A program made the translations under genes and the position numbers. Shown here in pieces: positions 8,837-10,622 of a DNA stretch of 10,622 nt (the first letter of the stretch is position 1; each line of letters starts with the position of its first letter). The DNA lies in the NCBI GenBank assembly GCA_033720955.1, contig JAWWBN010000127.1:1-10622 (forward strand). Reading direction: 5' to 3'. The stretch is from JAWWBN01 sp033720955. Lineage in GTDB: Bacteria > Acidobacteriota > Thermoanaerobaculia > Multivoradales > JAHEKO01. Below the pieces are notes generated by a model. That model was not told where the DNA came from. It made no database searches and saw only the letters and a list, made by a program, of their open reading frames with translations.

Positions 8837-10600
8837 TCATCCCGCCGGCTTTAGCCGCCACGGCATCTCGAGCGCCCCGGCCCCCGGCCCGTCGAGCCAG
8901 CCCAGCCGGCGCGCCAGCTCGACCACCGGAGCCAGACGACGCAGTAGCTGCCCGGCGGCGGGGTCGAGGAACGAGCGTCGGTCCCGCAGCGCCTCCCACG
9001 CCGACCGGGGCCGCGGGAAGACCTGGAGCCGGATGCGCTCGTCCTCGGCGGCGCCGATCTCGGCGCGCACCCGGGCGATCGCCGCCTCGTAGCCACCCAG
9101 CTCGTCCACCAGGCCCAGCCGGACCGCCTCCTCGCCGGTCCAGATCCGCCCCCTGGCCAGCTCGGAGACCGCCTCCGGGGTCAGCGAGCGGCCCGTCGCC
9201 ACCTTGGCGGTGAAGTCGTCGTAGATCCGGTCGAGCCAGGCTTGCAGCCGCTCCCACTCGGCGGGCGAGAACTCGCTGACGCCGCTCCAGAAGGCGGCCC
9301 GCTCGCCGGCCGAGATGCCGCCCCAGGCGATCCCCAGCTTCCCCCACAGCTCGCGGGTGACCAGCTTGCCGCCGTAGACGCCGATCGACCCCGTGATGGT
9401 CCCCGGCTGGGCGACGATGGCGTCGGCGGCCATGGCCACGAAGTACCCGCCGGAGCCGGCCAGGTCGCCCATCGACACGACCACCGGCTTGCCCGCCTCC
9501 TTCGCGAGGACGGTCTGCCGCCAGATCGTGTCGGAGGCCACGTAGGAGCCGCCCGGGCTGTCCACCCGGAACAGGATCGCCTCGACGTCGTCGTCCTCCA
9601 GCGCCTCGCGGAAGGCGCGCGAGACGGTCTCGGAGCCCATCTCCCGCGACCCGGAGAAGGGGTCGTAGCCGCCGGGCCCGAGGACCACCGAGCCGACGCC
9701 GTAGATCAGGGCCACCGAGCGGCCGCCCGAGGGGCCTCCGCCGCGACGCAGATACCGCGCCAGGGTCTCGTTCCCGACCCCGTCGCCGAACCGCTCGCGC
9801 AGGCGGTCGGTCAGCTCGTCGCGGTAGGCCAGTCGGTCCACCAGCCCCAGCTCGAGCGCTTCGGGGCCGAGATAGGGGCCGCCGTCGAAGATCCGACGCA
9901 CGGCCTCCTCGTCGAGACCGCGGCCGGCGGCGACGCCGCGCACGATCTGGCCGAAGTGCGAGTCGGCAACCGCCTGGAGCGCCTCTGCGTGCGCCTCGGT
10001 GAAGCCGGTCTCGGTCAGGCTGTTCATGGCGTTCTTGTACTCGCGGCGGTGGTCGAGCTGCGGAACGACGCCCAGCTTGTCCAGGGCGCCGCGGTAGAAG
10101 GGCACCTCGTAGCGGACTCCGGTGAGACCGACATCGCCGGAGGGCTGCAGATCGATCTCGTCGAAGGCGCTCGCCAGGTAGTAGGCACCGTTGCCGGGCG
10201 CGAACTCGCCCAGGGTCTCGGCATGGGCGTAGGCCGGCTTGCCGCCCTCGCGGAAGTCGAGCACCGCCTGCCGCAGCTCCTGGAGGGTCGCCAGGCCCAC
10301 CGGCGCCGCCCCCACCCGGGCGACCAGGGCGACCACCCGGTCGTCCCTTCCGGCCCGCCGGATCGCGTCCACGACCTCCCTGAGCGAGGGCTCGACCGGC
10401 AGAAACGCCAGCGCCACTGGGTCCTCCAGACGGCCGTCGACGAAGCCCTGGGCCAAGTCCAGCTCGAGCACCACCTCGCCCGGGGGAACCAGCTCGCCAC
10501 CGCTCAGGGTGGCGATCAGCAGCACCACCGCGGCCACCGCCAGCGCCACCGACACCAGGAGCACGATCACCAGGGTCTTGCCTTCGGAACGTCGCCTCAT
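8837..10600 (-). CDS. sppA: Signal peptide peptidase SppA, long (67K) form, S49 family
   Basis: This 587-residue membrane-anchored serine protease degrades signal peptides left in the inner membrane after export. One TM segment (about 9-32) is followed by two tandem ClpP-like S49 domains, as in the E. coli long form, so it is not the short archaeal/Bacillus type. The general base is K189 in the N-terminal half (REYKNAM, matching E. coli YKSAV). The nucleophile is S383 in the C-terminal half (DLAGSGGYF, matching ASGGYW). The supporting motif FRVDSPGGSYVASD is at 344-357. I chose ATG 10598-10600 because GGAGG lies 9 bases upstream of it. The GTG two codons earlier (10604-10606) has only a 3-base gap to the same site. 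It is the first gene visible in a two-gene unit, with the M23 gene attached by an ATGA overlap. Its promoter lies beyond the window. Confidence 0.94.
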   Translation of the reverse strand: MRRRSEGKTLVIVLLVSVALAVAAVVLLIATLSGGELVPPGEVVLELDLAQGFVDGRLEDPVALAFLPVEPSLREVVDAIRRAGRDDRVVALVARVGAAPVGLATLQELRQAVLDFREGGKPAYAHAETLGEFAPGNGAYYLASAFDEIDLQPSGDVGLTGVRYEVPFYRGALDKLGVVPQLDHRREYKNAMNSLTETGFTEAHAEALQAVADSHFGQIVRGVAAGRGLDEEAVRRIFDGGPYLGPEALELGLVDRLAYRDELTDRLRERFGDGVGNETLARYLRRGGGPSGGRSVALIYGVGSVVLGPGGYDPFSGSREMGSETVSRAFREALEDDDVEAILFRVDSPGGSYVASDTIWRQTVLAKEAGKPVVVSMGDLAGSGGYFVAMAADAIVAQPGTITGSIGVYGGKLVTRELWGKLGIAWGGISAGERAAFWSGVSEFSPAEWERLQAWLDRIYDDFTAKVATGRSLTPEAVSELARGRIWTGEEAVRLGLVDELGGYEAAIARVRAEIGAAEDERIRLQVFPRPRSAWEALRDRRSFLDPAAGQLLRRLAPVVELARRLGWLDGPGAGALEMPWRLKPAG

Positions 10601-10622
10601 CGTCACGCGCCTCCGCTTCGAG

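Overview
The window is GC-rich, densely packed bacterial chromosome with strong G/C preference at third codon positions. The HU-type protein carries a loop extension that I associate with Acidobacteriota-like and deltaproteobacterial relatives. Together with the Gram-negative envelope genes (periplasmic adaptor, RND pump, SppA, LytM-type peptidase), this suggests a Gram-negative bacterium of Acidobacteriota or Myxococcota/deltaproteobacterial type. That placement is inference and weakly held.

Region 1 (1-950, plus strand): the last 31 codons of a nitroreductase-like protein; a small reading frame starting right at its stop that looks broken by a single-base frameshift; a ~240-base leader with a candidate extended -10 promoter and a small hairpin; and a 97-aa HU/IHF-family DNA-binding protein closed by a strong intrinsic terminator.

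Region 2 (951-6000, minus strand): a three-gene cluster read from 6000 down to 951. It encodes a periplasmic adaptor (membrane fusion protein), an RND inner-membrane pump of 1056 aa, and a stand-alone class I glutamine amidotransferase. The junctions are tight: a TTG start overlaps the adaptor stop, and there is a 2-base gap before the amidotransferase. Adaptor and pump should work with a TolC-type outer-membrane channel, which is not in the window. The amidotransferase has an intact active site but no synthetase partner here, so its role is unknown.

Region 3 (6001-8051, plus strand): a 119-base divergent intergenic region with a TATACT -10-like box, then a 643-aa monovalent cation/proton antiporter with a C-terminal RCK/TrkA-N-like cytoplasmic region.

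Region 4 (8016-10600, minus strand): a two-gene operon. sppA (S49 signal peptide peptidase, both catalytic residues present) is coupled by an ATGA overlap to a secreted M23 (LytM-type) metallopeptidase with a full zinc site. The M23 gene ends inside the 3' end of the antiporter gene, a convergent 36-base overlap.

Overall this looks like ordinary core or housekeeping chromosome. I see no mobile element, CRISPR array, phage gene or toxin-antitoxin pair, and no clear new multigene system. The points most worth checking are the sppA-M23 pairing, the amidotransferase attached to an efflux operon, the apparent frameshift at 98-338 and the convergent gene overlap.
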